Positions 32,775 through 45,300 of a stretch of DNA of 64,000 nucleotides are shown in pieces (positions within the stretch are counted from its first letter, which is position 1; each line of letters opens with the position of its first letter). Source of the stretch: Phoenix dactylifera (Eukaryota; Streptophyta; Magnoliopsida; Arecales; Arecaceae); NCBI RefSeq assembly GCF_009389715.1, contig NW_024067694.1, positions 737,501 through 801,500 on the forward strand, read 5' to 3'. Under the pieces are notes generated by a model. The model had not been told where the DNA came from. It made no database searches and saw nothing but the letters and a program-made list of their open reading frames with translations. Made by a program: the position numbers and the translations under genes.

Positions 32775-32990
32775 TTTGGTCTCTACCGATGCTTTTAAGC
32801 GTCGGCGTGGGTCCGATTTTTGCCGACGCTAAGAGAAAGCGTCGGCAAAAACAGGGCTTTCCCGACGCTAATAAAAGCGTCGGCAAAAAGACATTCGCCG
32901 ACGCTTTAAAGTGTCAGGAAAGCCCAAAATGCCACGTCGGCGTAGGCATGCCACACCTTGTATCTACTAACGCTTTAAAGCGTCGGGATT
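32775..32990. repeat. CACTA-2 left subterminal repeats
   Basis: GCCGACGCTAAGAGAAAGCG, CCCGACGCTAATAAAAGCGT and similar inverted units. The right block is at 36340-36420. Confidence 0.85.
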
Positions 32991-35234
32991 GCTATTTTTT
33001 AAAAAAAAATAAAAATACGAATGTAAATTATAAAGGTCAAAAAAGTTTAGTTTTTTAGTTTACTTCAGCATTAACATAAGCGAAAGGTAATATTTTAGTT
33101 TACTTTTAAAGTGAACTAGTAATAAAAGTTACTATCCTATAATAAACCAATAAGCTCTACAATCAACTTTCGAGAAAATGTGCAACTGGGGATAATGTAT
33201 TGAAGACACAACCTTCTGGATGATATTGAATTCCATCTTCTGTTTTATCACAAGGAAGAGTTAGGTAATTCAGAAAATATTAGTGGACATGGAAAAGTTT
33301 TATTGCATCTGAGATGTGACAAGCTTAGAACAAATCGGCATGGTCTGAGCATGAATTGGCATCCAGTTAACAGCCAAAGCTTTTTACATTACCATGCATT
33401 AAAATAACCTCTAAACATAGAGACATCCACAAATCTAAATAGCCACTAATCATAGGCAGCAGATTATCTGCACAAAGATGGCAATTAGGTTTCACTTTGT
33501 TTTGCAAGCACAGAAAATGATCACTGTAACCATGTTGTGGAATCCTATTACTCAAAGGAAGATTTTTCTTGATCAATGTGGTCTGTAATATTTGATCCCA
33601 AACACTCCAATAAACCAAATACCCTTGCAAATGCATATAGGCAGATGTTAATCATGCCAATCGCATACTTTTGTTGCTTTTGGCAAAATAAAGCTCATGA
33701 GTATAGCAACCTAACATAATAAACAGTCAAGTAATCAAACTCCAAGAACCTTGTTGTATGTTATGTGCCAGCAATCAAGCAATTTGTGATTCATGATAAT
33801 ACATGAGTTAGATTACTCATAGAAAATTAAACTACTATTCGAGGAAAGAACTCACATGCTAGCATGGACAGGCAGAGTTGGAAGTTGACATTTTTCCTCG
33901 AGATGATAGTTATCAGCAGCACAGAATGTGGAACAGTAGTAAGCATATCAACCAAGGTTCCTACAGATGCATCAAACTATAAGGCTCAATGGCCACAAAT
34001 AATTTAATAAGATCATATTGGATATTTGATCAGTGATAAAACATTTTCATAAGCAGAAAAAAGATGAAATGACATTTTGAACATAAGATATGCACATCAT
34101 TCAGAGGAACATCGGGAAATATGGAGATGAATTTTTCACTGATGGACAGTATTGGAACAGGTCCTGCATTATTGTACTAGGAGTTGGGATTGGGCAGTGA
34201 AAAGATCATTTCCCCCTCCTACCATATTTCGGCATTCATCTATGCATAACATTACAAGTGATGCAGTATTTTCAGTAACACAATTTTAAATATAACGAAC
34301 ACAATTCATTTGATTTTTTTTAAAAAAAAGAATTGCAACATCATGTTAAATAGCATATTAGATAATGTCTTTAAGCATTAGATTATATTGCAAACAATTA
34401 ACCTGTCAAACATTCATTTTAGTGTGAAGCGAATCTGTTTAAGCATTTCAATGTTTAAATGGTATAAAAATACCACTTAACACTTCAGAGCCTTTTAAAT
34501 GGCAGCTTTAAGCAACCATATTTGATGATGGTACTTCAAAGAGGGTAAGATGCACCTCCAAGCAACAATCCTCAATTGAGAGCATAAGAAGAGACGTACT
34601 TACTAAGAATAAAAACAATGTGATTAATTCCTCTTATCTTCTCTTCCTTTTAATTAAACTGGGGCAAACTAATAAATATAATCCAACATAAGCAATTCTG
34701 TTTTCTTATTTTTCTTATGTAATACGACACATATCACCTCAATATGTTGGAAATCAATGTGTTTGAAGAATAGACAGAGGTCCTACTCCTAGTTGGAACA
34801 TTGAAAAAAGAAGAAGAAGAGCTGGCTCTCAAGCACACAGAGACAGGACATGTCCTAGTGTAACTTTAAGGGTTGATGAAACACCAAAAAACAACAAATA
34901 TTTTTTATCTTCTTCTTCAGAGAGGAAAGAGAGGAACCATTGACAGTATGCCAACTTGTCATTGCTTTGCCCCAAGAGCATGCATCCAAAAAAGTTCACA
35001 ACTAAAATCTACTTCAGATCTAAGCTTCAACCAATGGCCCAATTTGAACCTTCCAGTACCACAAAACCCTAAACCAACATTCCCTTCCATCTAAACCATT
35101 TTAACTTGATCCTATCACCCTAAACCTTCAGTAAGCAACAAAACCCTTCAATATGTTTGTACTCTCATAAAATTCACAAATTGATACAAACATATTTAAT
35201 CTAAGACTCAGGAACCAATGGAGATGATCATTGC
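32991..35234. other. CACTA-2 interior without recognised gene
   Basis: About 2.2 kb of AT-rich sequence. The open frames at 33367-33636 and 34873-35094 are unsupported. It may be captured intron or promoter sequence downstream of the WRKY fragment. Confidence 0.35.
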
Positions 35235-35829
35235 CTGCTTGCGGACTGGGCAGCCGGTCGCCATGGTGCACCGGTAGCATGCCCGGGGGCACGGATTCCC
35301 TTTGGCCATCTTCTGTCCATACTTTCTCCATTGACATCCATCAGTGATCTATAAGACAAGTGGGGCATTGTCTAATTAGTTTCAACATTAATTGCTATCA
35401 TAATTACCACAATCGATCAGATTAGAGATATGGATGGAAATTTGTCTCGGGTCATCTTACCATAGGTGCTTCGGATCCTGCTCGGACCGATACACGGGCT
35501 TTCCTCATGGTGGCCTCTTGGCTCTGTTCTGCACTCTTGGGGGAGGCCAATTTGGATGCTTTGTTAGGGTTCCAACCTTCGGACGATGGGTCAGGGCTGT
35601 CCTCCCTGTTAGTTCTTTCATGGTCAAACGAAACTATCTCTTTGTTCGTATTATACTTGTTTAGGTGGTACTCCATTGATCCTGCTTCGACATTGTTCGT
35701 GGGCGAAGAGGACCGGTCCCAGCCTCCACCTTCAATCGAGGAGCGAGAGGGCTCATCAGTGTTTGCGGCCGGACCAAGGTCCAAGAACTGCCTCGGCACG
35801 ATCCTCCCATCGGTCTTCTCGTCCGAAGC
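35235..35829 (-). pseudogene. Captured WRKY transcription factor exons (group IIb type)
   Basis: Two minus-strand exons: 35461-35829 (acceptor ATCAG, donor GTAAGA, 123 codons) and 35235-35348 (acceptor TTATAG, 38 codons). Both are stop-free and in compatible phase 0. The first holds an acidic/Ser-rich region and the conserved RKARVSVRAGSEAPM block that precedes the DNA-binding domain in WRKY6/31/42-like proteins. The second holds WRKYGQK and the zinc-finger pair CTMATGC, ending at RKQ exactly where group IIb genes carry an intron. The downstream His pair and the 5' exons are missing, so no complete DNA-binding domain can form. The following donor is GC rather than GT. Confidence 0.85.
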
Positions 35830-35892
35830 CTGATGAATTATAGATCTCGAAATCAGTTGATCTACTATATATTTCTTCAGGAATTCATGAAT

Positions 35893-36150
35893 TTAAAGGT
35901 CTGGAGGGCAAGTAACAAGCGAGATCTCTTCAGGGCCGTGCTCCATGTCGACGACCACGTAGTCGTAGCCGGCGAGGGTCAGGGAAGAGCGCAGGAGGAA
36001 GAGGCCGCAGAGGGTCTCGCCGGCGATGAGGTGGGACTTGAGGATCCGTGGTTCGAGGGAGAGGGGGGCGAAGTCGGGATCCAAGGAGGCGGTGAAGAGG
36101 CGGGCGAAGACATCATCGCCGGAGCCGTTCTGCTTCTTGAATCTGGAGGG
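35893..36150 (-). pseudogene. Captured 5' exon of an HpcH/HpaI aldolase-like gene
   Basis: A minus-strand frame encodes LKSHLIAGETLCGLF and then GYDYVVVDMEHGPEEIS. This fits the first beta-alpha unit of HpcH/HpaI-type aldolases (class II pyruvate aldolases, e.g. 2-keto-3-deoxy-rhamnonate aldolase-like), where an EHG motif is conserved. The family normally continues for over 200 residues, but here the frame diverges after EEIS and stops at 35893. It lies upstream of the WRKY exons on the same strand, so a chimeric transcript is possible. Confidence 0.65.
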
Positions 36151-36339
36151 GATTAGGGAGGGGGGGCGATGATGATGAGAGAGAGAGAGAAGACCAGGAA
36201 TGGACGAGGAATGGGGAGGGGGTTCCGTTTTCTCTTCGATCTCTGGAATGGGTTGAGGGTGGAGGGCGGTGGCCGGGAAAACGGAAAGAGAGAGAGGGCT
36301 CGTTGGGATTTAGGATGTTGGGGGAATGTTGGCTTCTGA

Positions 36340-36420
36340 CGACGCATCATCTTAGGCTGGCAACTACACCTACGCTTATTAGCGTCGTCTTTTGCCGACG
36401 CTTTTTAAGCGTCGGTAAAA
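36340..36420. repeat. CACTA-2 right subterminal repeats
   Basis: TGACGACGC, CTTATTAGCGTCGTC and GCCGACGCTTTTTAAGCGTC units next to the right terminus. Confidence 0.8.
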
Positions 36421-36441
36421 CCGATTTTTCCTGTAGTGTAG

Positions 36442-37238
36442 TTCGGAAAAGCATTGATGTAAAGCGAGAGTATAGGTGGTGATCTTGATGCACATCAGAA
36501 TTCCCTACTCACATGCCATAAGAGAACTGGCTTAGTTCATGGGAATTAGTAACATACATAGCAGATGGCAGAACATAGAATTGCCAAGTCATCTTTAGAT
36601 GGATCTAAGAAACTGGTGTGCAATAATTCGGCGTCCAAAGCAATTTCCATCTTGGATTAAATCGAAGAGTTCTTTACTTTAGGGCGCCAAAAAAGTGAAA
36701 GTAAAAGTATATATCAACCTTATATTGGACTCGATCACGACTTAAAATTATGATAACATATGTTAATGACAACAACATGAATTAGGAAAGGTAGGAATCC
36801 ATTGACCCATAACGATCAATTGGTGTCGCTACAAAATTTGAAGGCTATGTTAGATTTGGGAAGGAGCATATGTACGCAATTTTATCTCTTGATGCCAAGA
36901 AATTATTTACATGTTTCAAACATGTAAAATCCAGGTCACATGAAGTGGCTTTATCATTTGATCTACTATTAATCTTTATAACTAAAAAGGTATCGCGATA
37001 AATTTTAGTTTTCCTCGGGTGAAGTATTTCTTTTGATATTAGAGAGTATTGAACTTTATTATTAAAATAATAACCGGATATGTGGTTAAATAGCAGCCAT
37101 AATGGCTGCTATAATGGGTTTTGTAACAGTTATTTGACCACACAATAGCTGATATGGTGGGCGAAGATAACTATCAAATAACGGCTATTATTTGGAGGGG
37201 AAAAAAGAATACATCAAGGCCTTGTACCAACATCGCTT
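36442..37238. other. Spacer
   Basis: AT-rich with no gene. An AGCAGCCATAATGGCTGCT palindrome lies at 37094-37112. An AACAGTTATT...AACGGCTATT pattern (about 37125-37190) recurs right of the LINE at 39380-39420, suggesting the LINE sits inside an older repeat. Confidence 0.35.
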
Positions 37239-39360
37239 ATTTTTTTTTTTTGTTGGTACAATAGTGACTCACACTAGATGTGCATGAGTATACCCAGAGA
37301 GATCAGAAAGAAGAAGATGACATAGAGGAGACGGAGTTGACTCAATACTCTCCTAAATGAGAGCATCTGAATGGTCCGCAGCATAGGAGGCTACCCAATC
37401 AGCAGCAATGTTCGTCTTCTGAAAAACGTGAGTGGCCCGAAAGAAGGCCAGCCCTCTTGCGAGCCTACAAATGTCCCGAAGCAATGGGTGTCGGTCGACC
37501 TAGCTGGGCTCGCTCTGAATCTAGTTGATCACCGTGGCTGAATCACCCTCAAGATGAACACAATCCGCACTCAAATGCAGTCTAGTATGGGTGATGCTCT
37601 CCCATACAGCTCGTAGCTCTGCAGCGATGATAGACTCATCGAAGATGTGCCGATCCCGGGCGGCAACAAATCTAGAGTCCCGAGCTCTAATCACGAAGCC
37701 TACTCCTCCTTTGCTTCCATCCTCAAAGATGCTGCCATCAAAGTTTACCTTAAAAAAACTAGGGGATGGAGGCTCCCAGGAAACAAAAACAGTCCTGGAC
37801 GCTACTCGAGCAAAAAGGAAACCCTAGATGTCCTTGGTCACTCTAGGTAATGCCACAACAGTAGAACTGATGACCTCAGCTGCATGAAGAAAAGCTCTGT
37901 TCACCACTGTCCTCAAGTGCACTCTTCTACCCTCGAAGATTTCGGTATTTCTATCCAGCCATATATGGTATGCTAGGTAGGCACATATGATACCCCACTC
38001 TACAGTACTAGGCCTACGTCGGGACTCCTTCAGCTAGCTCAGGAGTCCTCAGTCGAGGTCATAGCCTGCGGTGAGGCCATGACGCATCCTCAAATTTGAA
38101 TCATCCGAGAGCAACCAAAGAGGACATGACTAATAGACTCCTCCATGCTGGGGCATCCCTCGCAAGTTGAGATGACTCGCACCCTCTCCTAGCCAGTACA
38201 CCCATGGTCGGCAAGCATTTCCATGCCACCTTCCAAATGAATAAGGCAACGTGGGAGTGGACGTGCATCCTTTAGATCCATTCTCCATCTATCTAATGAG
38301 TCAACCCAACGCAAACCATATCCTATAGGTCTCGGGCTTTGACCTTCGACCTCCTAGTTGCTTGCCAGATCCTCCTATCTGCGGTCTCCCTAGTGGATAT
38401 CCGAGTTGCCAAGACCCTTTCGGCCAGCAACTCCCCAAAGACATGTCAAGCATAGTCCTCGTCCCATCTGCTCTCCCCAAGGACAATCAGATCACAAACT
38501 CTACAGCCCGCAAGGGATCTTGGGTCAAACATGGTAGGCCAGCGGCCAAGCGGTAGCTCCGACATCCTTCTCTCCTCCATGGCATCAATAACCCGGCCAT
38601 CCCCAATCGCCCAACTGATCAAGGGGAGCACCGTCAGGGCACGGGCACAGATCTTCCTCCAGATGAAGGAACAGTGGTGCCCGGGGTGGAAGATAGACCC
38701 AACAACTAAATCTCTATACATGGCCCTCATCAGTGTGCACCAAAGACTCTCAGGCTCCAGGAGGTACCTACCTGCATGCTTAGTCACTAAGATCTCTCGC
38801 CTAGTAGTCAAACAGTGAATGTCCAGTCCCTTGCTGCTAGTTGGTTGACAGATCACGTCCCAAGCAAGCAGGTGGATGCTGCCTACTCCTCCTCGCCTTC
38901 CTTAGATGAAGCTCCGAAACGGTTGTTCCAGCATCCTCAGCGGTGCTAGCGGTACGAAGGTGTTAGAAAGTAAAAAGACAGGAATCGAGCTCAGAACTGA
39001 CCTAACCAATATGACTTTGCCCATCATGAAAAGAGCACTCACCTGCCATTCCTCCAACCTGTGCTTGATACTCAGCTCCACGGCTGAACAATTCCCCCTA
39101 CGAAGACGTCGCCTAGTAACAAGAATTCCAAGATATCTCATGGTGCCCCCTTGCTCGCCTACCCCAAAATCTCCATGATAGTTCCCTTCATGGAAATAGT
39201 TGACTTGGTTAGGTTCATCTGTTGCCCGGAAGCCCTACAGTACTCAATGATTTTTTGAATTGGTTACACCAAGTGTCTCGTTGCACGGGTTATCCGAAAG
39301 CAATCTTCGGCAAATAACAAATGAGCGCCGACACGAGCTAATTCGCGAGGCTAATTCAAA
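37239..39360 (-). mobile_element. 5'-truncated LINE (L1-type with RNase H), degenerate
   Basis: The minus strand ends in a poly-A tail (poly-T at 37239-37250). From 39360 downward it reads: the end of the RT domain with the catalytic box as FAED instead of the usual Y/FADD (about 39290-39310), the GILVTRRRLRRG...LEEWQ...LVRSVLSSIPVF region (38902-39141), a zf-RVT-like region (38300-38860), and an RNase H-like tail with a GDSATVI-type motif (about 37510-37560). Multiple stops and frameshifts occur. The endonuclease and ORF1 are missing, so it is a dead insertion. Confidence 0.85.
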
Positions 39361-39536
39361 AGATGCCCCCAAGCCCGTTCTAACAGTTATTATATGAAGG
39401 TAAATATATAACGGCTATTTTCAACCACGAAAACATCCCAAATATTTTCAACCACGAATGTTGTCATGACGAACAACGGGCAAATCTGCTACGCGTCACG
39501 AATCCATCCATAGATCACAGACGCGGGCCCTGTCGA
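39361..39536. other. Upstream region of the DUF4336 gene
   Basis: A short region between the LINE and the gene's TATA box, with a duplicated TTTTCAACCACGAA motif at 39418-39431 and 39447-39460. Confidence 0.4.
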
Positions 39537-39544
39537 TATATAAA
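39537..39544 (+). promoter_or_regulatory. TATA box of the DUF4336 gene
   Basis: TATATAAA lies about 70 bp before the start codon, consistent with a transcription start near 39570 and a short 5' UTR. Confidence 0.6.
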
Positions 39545-39612
39545 CCAGAAATCCAATATCTTTTTCTGATCGAAGTGAAGGCAAAAAAGATTTCGAAGAA
39601 GGAAAAAAAAAA

Positions 39613-40753
39613 ATGGTGGCAGCCATTGCTGCTGCTACTCTTCCAAACACTGCTTTTTTGCCGAAAAATCTCTCCTTTTCCAGCACAAGCCATCAATTCC
39701 TTGGTGGGTTCTCAAAAAGACTCTATTTTGATCAGAAATTTGGGAATAGAAGCAAGGATTTGATCGGTTTAGTGGTCGCTTCTGCTGCTGCTGCTAGTAG
39801 TAGCGATAGCAGGGGAGCTGGGAGGTTCTATCTAAACTTCACTGGCTTCCCTTTCCCACTTGGCCCGTTCCTCAATAGACGCACAATAAGGACCGAGGTG
39901 AGCTAGCTTCGCCGTGCTGTTTCCTTTTAGAATCGTTCTCTGGTAGTTGAGGTACTGAAGTTGTATGATTGCCTATTTTGATTGGTCACTTTGTGTGGTG
40001 TGATAAGTTTCGAAGAGATTATTGGGTAGAAGCATAGTTAATAACATGGGGGAAGTGGATACTAAATTTTTATACATGATATTAGTTTGATGTGCTCGTT
40101 ATTGGCTAGAAAGATTCGTCTTTATTCCATTCAGATACTATCTTTTCATCATTCTAGACATGTCCAATTGCAAGTATGCAGGCTAAAAGCTATGATTTCT
40201 TACTGCTAATTTTATATTACTTCTTAGTACCAAATGTCCTTCGATCAGATCCACATGTTGTTTTTGGGATTTGTCGCTGTTATGGCTAGCCATTTTTTAA
40301 TATTTGGTTCCTCTCCAGTCTCCAAGACTTCATCTTCAAAAAATAATGTAATATTGAAAACCTTGAAAGAATGAATTCACTGGTTGGATCTGTGATCCTG
40401 GCCATATAAAATTAGACTATTGAATAGCCCAGCGTTTAATTTATAGGGCATAAATCATTTGTAAGTATGTATGTGTTTCTTCATGCTCTAAAGGGATTGT
40501 TTTATTCACTTTGGTTCTCGCTCCTCAAGATTCAAAGAGTGTTCCACCATGTTTCCTTAATCATGTTTTGCAATCTGTCATTCCAGTACTCTAGATTTGA
40601 GTGGTATAGAGAGGGATATCTTTATCTCCCATCCTTTTGGAAAGACTGGAATAATCAAACATGATAAACTCATTTTACTACCTCATTTTTTTGGTACAAA
40701 TTTTACTACCTCATTTATCAGTATCAAAAGAGACTAATGTTCTCTTATGTATA

Positions 40754-40797
<44 letters not shown>

Positions 40798-42333
40798 TTA
40801 GTTGACATGCATGCAGAAAGACAAACCTTTTCTGGTAATATTGACACTGTCCCTTTTGCTGTTCTGTTATAAGGCTGTGAAAAATTGCATATGGCTCTTT
40901 GAACAAGAGCAAGCATTGGGCTTCAGTAGTGTCTCAACAAACATTCGGATGACAGTCATCAAGCTTAAATCCGGAGGGCTGTGGGTCCATGCACCCATCG
41001 CTCCAACTAAGGAATGCATTCAGGTTCTTGCTTTATCCATGTCTTTTCCTTCTTTTAATTCTTCTTCTTGTAGTTTACTCGCTTGAAGTATCCATCACCA
41101 GAAACCAAAATATTATCTTTTGCTTAAGGGTTACTTAATTATCAGCATAATAAGCCTGTGGATGCTTGATTTAAATCCTTGATCATATGAGAAAAGGAAG
41201 CTTACAAGCCAGATGTATGCATGTACAGTGTTAATAAGTACCTGATATTGTTGGTGGCACTTGGAATTACCTAATTTTTTGTACGACTCTGTAGAAAAAT
41301 TCCATATGCTTTTTAATAATTACCTAATTTGATTAATTGTTTCATTTTATGCCATATGAAATCCCAGATCTTGAAGGAGTTGGATGCTCCTGTTGAACAC
41401 ATTGTCCTGCCCACTTTTGCCTATGAACATAAAATCTTTGTTGGGCCATTCTCAAGAAAGTTCCCACAAGCACAAATTTGGGTGGCCCCTAGGCAGTGGA
41501 GTTGGCCAATTAATTTGCCGCTCGAGTTCTTTGGAATCTTCCGGGCCAAAGCTCTAAAAGATGAGGATACTTCAACCCCATGGGCTGATGAGATTGACCA
41601 AAAAGTTCTCAGCTCACCAGAAGTTGGTAATGTCTTCATCTTCACTTTATTACTTCTTATCTGGACTTGCATTTGTCATCTTCATCCTCCTTGCCCTCCT
41701 GATTTCTGATATATTTTATTTCTTCTGAATGAAGATTTCTCATTATTTCGCAACGAAAATATATTTGGAAGATGAACATTGAGCATTCATTCAAGTTTCT
41801 GCAGACATCCTATTCTAAGCCTTTACTTCGTAGTTAAAAAACATTCAGAATATTGCAGGCTTGCATTGGTTAGCCTTTGCTTGCCTGATGATTGAGATGG
41901 GTGATTCAGGCTGTAGTTTCTAATCAGATGGTTTAACTTCTTACAGGGATTGGCCCTTATGTAGAGGTAGCATTTTACCATAAACGTTCGCGAACATTAT
42001 TAGTAACGGATGCTGTCATTTTCGTTCCAAGGCGGCCACCAGAATGTATCAGCAAAGAATCATTGTTAGCATCTGCAAAGAATGGTTTAGCAGTGAAGCT
42101 CCTCAGCAAAGGGAAGGAAGTTCCAGAGGAACCTGTTGTTGACAATAAGATAAATCGTCAAAAAGGTGAGTATGCTATTTGACTGATTAATTCCATCCCA
42201 TTATAGTCTGTTCTTCATGTTCCTGGTTATTTTTTCTATGAGTTTGGGTGTTTCTAAGAACATATGATGACAAATTAGGTATGGTCAGATCCAGTTTATT
42301 TTATGTCTTGCAGATGGCCCTAGGCAAGTCTAA

Positions 42334-42385
<52 letters not shown>

Positions 42386-45300
42386 TCCTTTTTTGAGCAA
42401 ACATATTTATGATTATGGATCACCGAACTAGAGAAAAATCATAAATATATGTGACTCTGTCCATGAGAAACAAGGGATAAATTAACAAGAATATCAGGTA
42501 AATGTGGGAACCATGCTTTTCAGGATTCATGTTTGAATCTTGATTAGTTATGCTCTTAAACTAGTAAGCAACCACCAATTGGCTGAGAAAAACATTTAAC
42601 CCTTCAATACTGTGATTTTGTTAGTATAAGTGAAGGAATTATAACATCATCGGTGTACATAACAAAATAAACTTAAAGTATGAGGCTTCGAAGAAAACCT
42701 GTGTTTCCATTGTTTAGGGTTTCAAACATAAAATCCTTATCGACGAGGTTCAAAGCTTGAGCCTGTTAACAAAGAACCTTACAAATTTAGACTTTGATTA
42801 TAGCTAATTAGAAAAAGATTGATGCCATAGGATGCAACTCCAGCTTCAGTAAGATGCATTGCCTGCCAAATCAGAATCTGACGTAGCAGATTTGGATCCA
42901 AGTAAGAATATTATCATCACAAGTGCAATGGATCATTGATCAGATAATCTGAGATGACCCATGGAACTGTTATATCGGAAAATGTCGGTGAATCTGTTAC
43001 AGGTTCACATTCATTTACTAAATAGCTAACTAGTGCTGGCTCAAAATCAACCATTGGACCGAGCTGAAAATTGGAGGCAATGAAGGTCTATTCCCTTTTT
43101 TCAGCATCTGCATTGGATCACAAATTAGTGTCATGAAGCTGCTGCTATAGTTGCTCAACTCATAAGTTTTCCTGCAGTTCCGCCCATAATTTAGTTTGAA
43201 TGACCTGGATCTTGAAGATCATTAATCCCATATCTGCCACCAGATCTGGATGATATCTGAAGGGAAAGAAGCTTGATTTGTCGTCTTCCAGATGACATAC
43301 GTAGATCTTAGATCAGATAGGCAGATCAGATGTAGCAGCTTTCAGAATCTTTCACCGATGCATCTAGAATCCAGTTCTAGTGTTCTGGATTGAAATGGCA
43401 GCTGTTCTCAGAACCACAATTGGATCTAAATGAAATCTGGAAGCAAAGGAGCCTGATAGATCTTCTACAACAGGCTTGCAGTAAATTACCGGCCAGACCT
43501 GTAATTAAAATTTTCCATTGACTGTCGTTGTGGAATGATCACCTCGCAGTTTAGTTTTGCCAAACTATGCAAACATAGCTTCTTGAACCAACATGCAAGC
43601 ATATTGAGATTGGTCTTCAACCTGCAATAAATTAAAAAAAATTAAAGTCCCTGTTGTAGCAAGGACTGCACATGAAAATCTTTGTTTTTATAGCATAGCA
43701 GCCTTCATGAGCTATAGGAGTTTGGAACTTTGACATGAGATCATGTGATTCGGGCTCAGCACATCATCGAACCGTATACATGATTGATTGGGTTGCAGGC
43801 GACAACAGAGGCAACCTGAAATTGAAAACAATTTAAAAGAGCCCAGTCCTGCATTTGACTGGGCTATTCTCCTCACAGCTTGGCAAGAGACACCGTCCCT
43901 GTTATTTTAAGACTTCAGCACCCAAGCAAGGAGTGACAGCAAGAAGAAACGAGAAAACTTGGCTCGGTCATAGCAATAGTGAGCAATGGTATACATCGTA
44001 CCGGCCTAAATCGGGCAGTACAGAACATACTATACCGTACCAGTTCGGTACTAGTACTCGGTACAGGTGGCGTACCTCGGTACAGGTGGCGTACCTTGGT
44101 ACATCAAAAAAAAATTGTATTGTACCATACCGACACTGTATTAGTGTGGTACCCATACAGGGTCTGGTACCGAGATGGCGAACCTTGATAATGAGGCTTG
44201 AACGTGCATGCATGGGCGGACATTCCTTCTGCCCTGATGCTTGCACTATAGCTTGAGGAAAGAGAGAGGGTATCCTAGTCTTCTTCCTCTTTATTTCCAT
44301 CTAAGCCCACAACAAACCCTTACATTGGATTCATGATTCACTTACCTCCTTAACTTGATTGACTCAGAACAAGCAAAGCTTGATGTCTGAATTCAGCTCA
44401 ATGAAGTTCAATGGGGTTGGACCCTTAAGGAAGACAATAGGATTTGTAATAAAGCCATCTTACGTTGATATCCACTCATGTAATAGTAGTCCAAAACAGC
44501 TCTGTAAGATAACTGGTGCTGGCTAGCTGTTCCACCTCATGTGATGCACATCTAGAATTATCTCATATGGTACCAAAATGTAAGGTTTCCATGAGTCTCC
44601 TTGGGCCTAAACAAATTATATAGTCCAAAATTGGTTCATAAGACCGAGATCCGATAGTAATCACCAAAATAAACTTACCAATTATACTAATATGTGTAGA
44701 ATGTATACCCAACAATGATTCTTTGTCGACTTAAGACTTTCCAAGATATGGATTATGTTGGCATAGCATCAAAATACTCAATATATCCCATTATTTAGGA
44801 GTTCATGATATATTGTCCTTCTATTGATGAATATTGTATCTTTTATTTGTCATAATTATGTGCGCATGTAGATCGGAATTTATGCTGATATTGTCGACTG
44901 CTTTAATTTCCCCATTCTGCATCTGCAAGACAGACTTGGCTTGACAAACTACGTAAGGTCATAAAATCTTTCTGACCAGACATAGAGCTCATCTGAGCTT
45001 CACAAAATCATATACCAAAACTAGTTGGTTGAAGGTAGATAGTTTGATATTCTGGGAGGATGATCCAGAAACTTTTGTGTACCTAAATTCCTTCGCCCTG
45101 TCACTAGGAGTTGTTTAATGTAAGAATTCACTTGAAGTTTTCCATAATTATTGTAGCACTTGGGGAGAACTACAGAGCACTTTAGAGCCCACAAGTGGTT
45201 TATTTTTCTGTTCATCTCTAGTGCATGCTAATTTTATCACGGTTTTATTTTCATAAAAGATATGATTCAATTGTGATAAAGCTTTTCTGGATCCTTAGAC

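Larger units (their letters stand above)
32741..36438 (-). mobile_element. CACTA transposon 2 (Pack-CACTA with captured genes)
   Basis: The left end CACTACAAAAGAAAGG and right end (reverse complement CACTACAGGAAAAATCGG) are flanked by 3 bp TAG duplications at 32738-32740 and 36439-36441. Subterminal GCGTCGGC repeats lie at 32775-32990 and 36340-36420 and match those of CACTA-1. The 3.7 kb interior encodes no transposase. Instead it carries minus-strand exons of a WRKY gene and of an HpcH/HpaI-aldolase-like gene with intact splice borders. It would be mobilised in trans. Confidence 0.9.

Noticed and set aside
43855-44300. A 133-residue plus-strand frame and a 110-residue minus-strand frame
   Set aside because: They cover the GTACC-rich repeat in intron 4; composition and overlap argue against coding.
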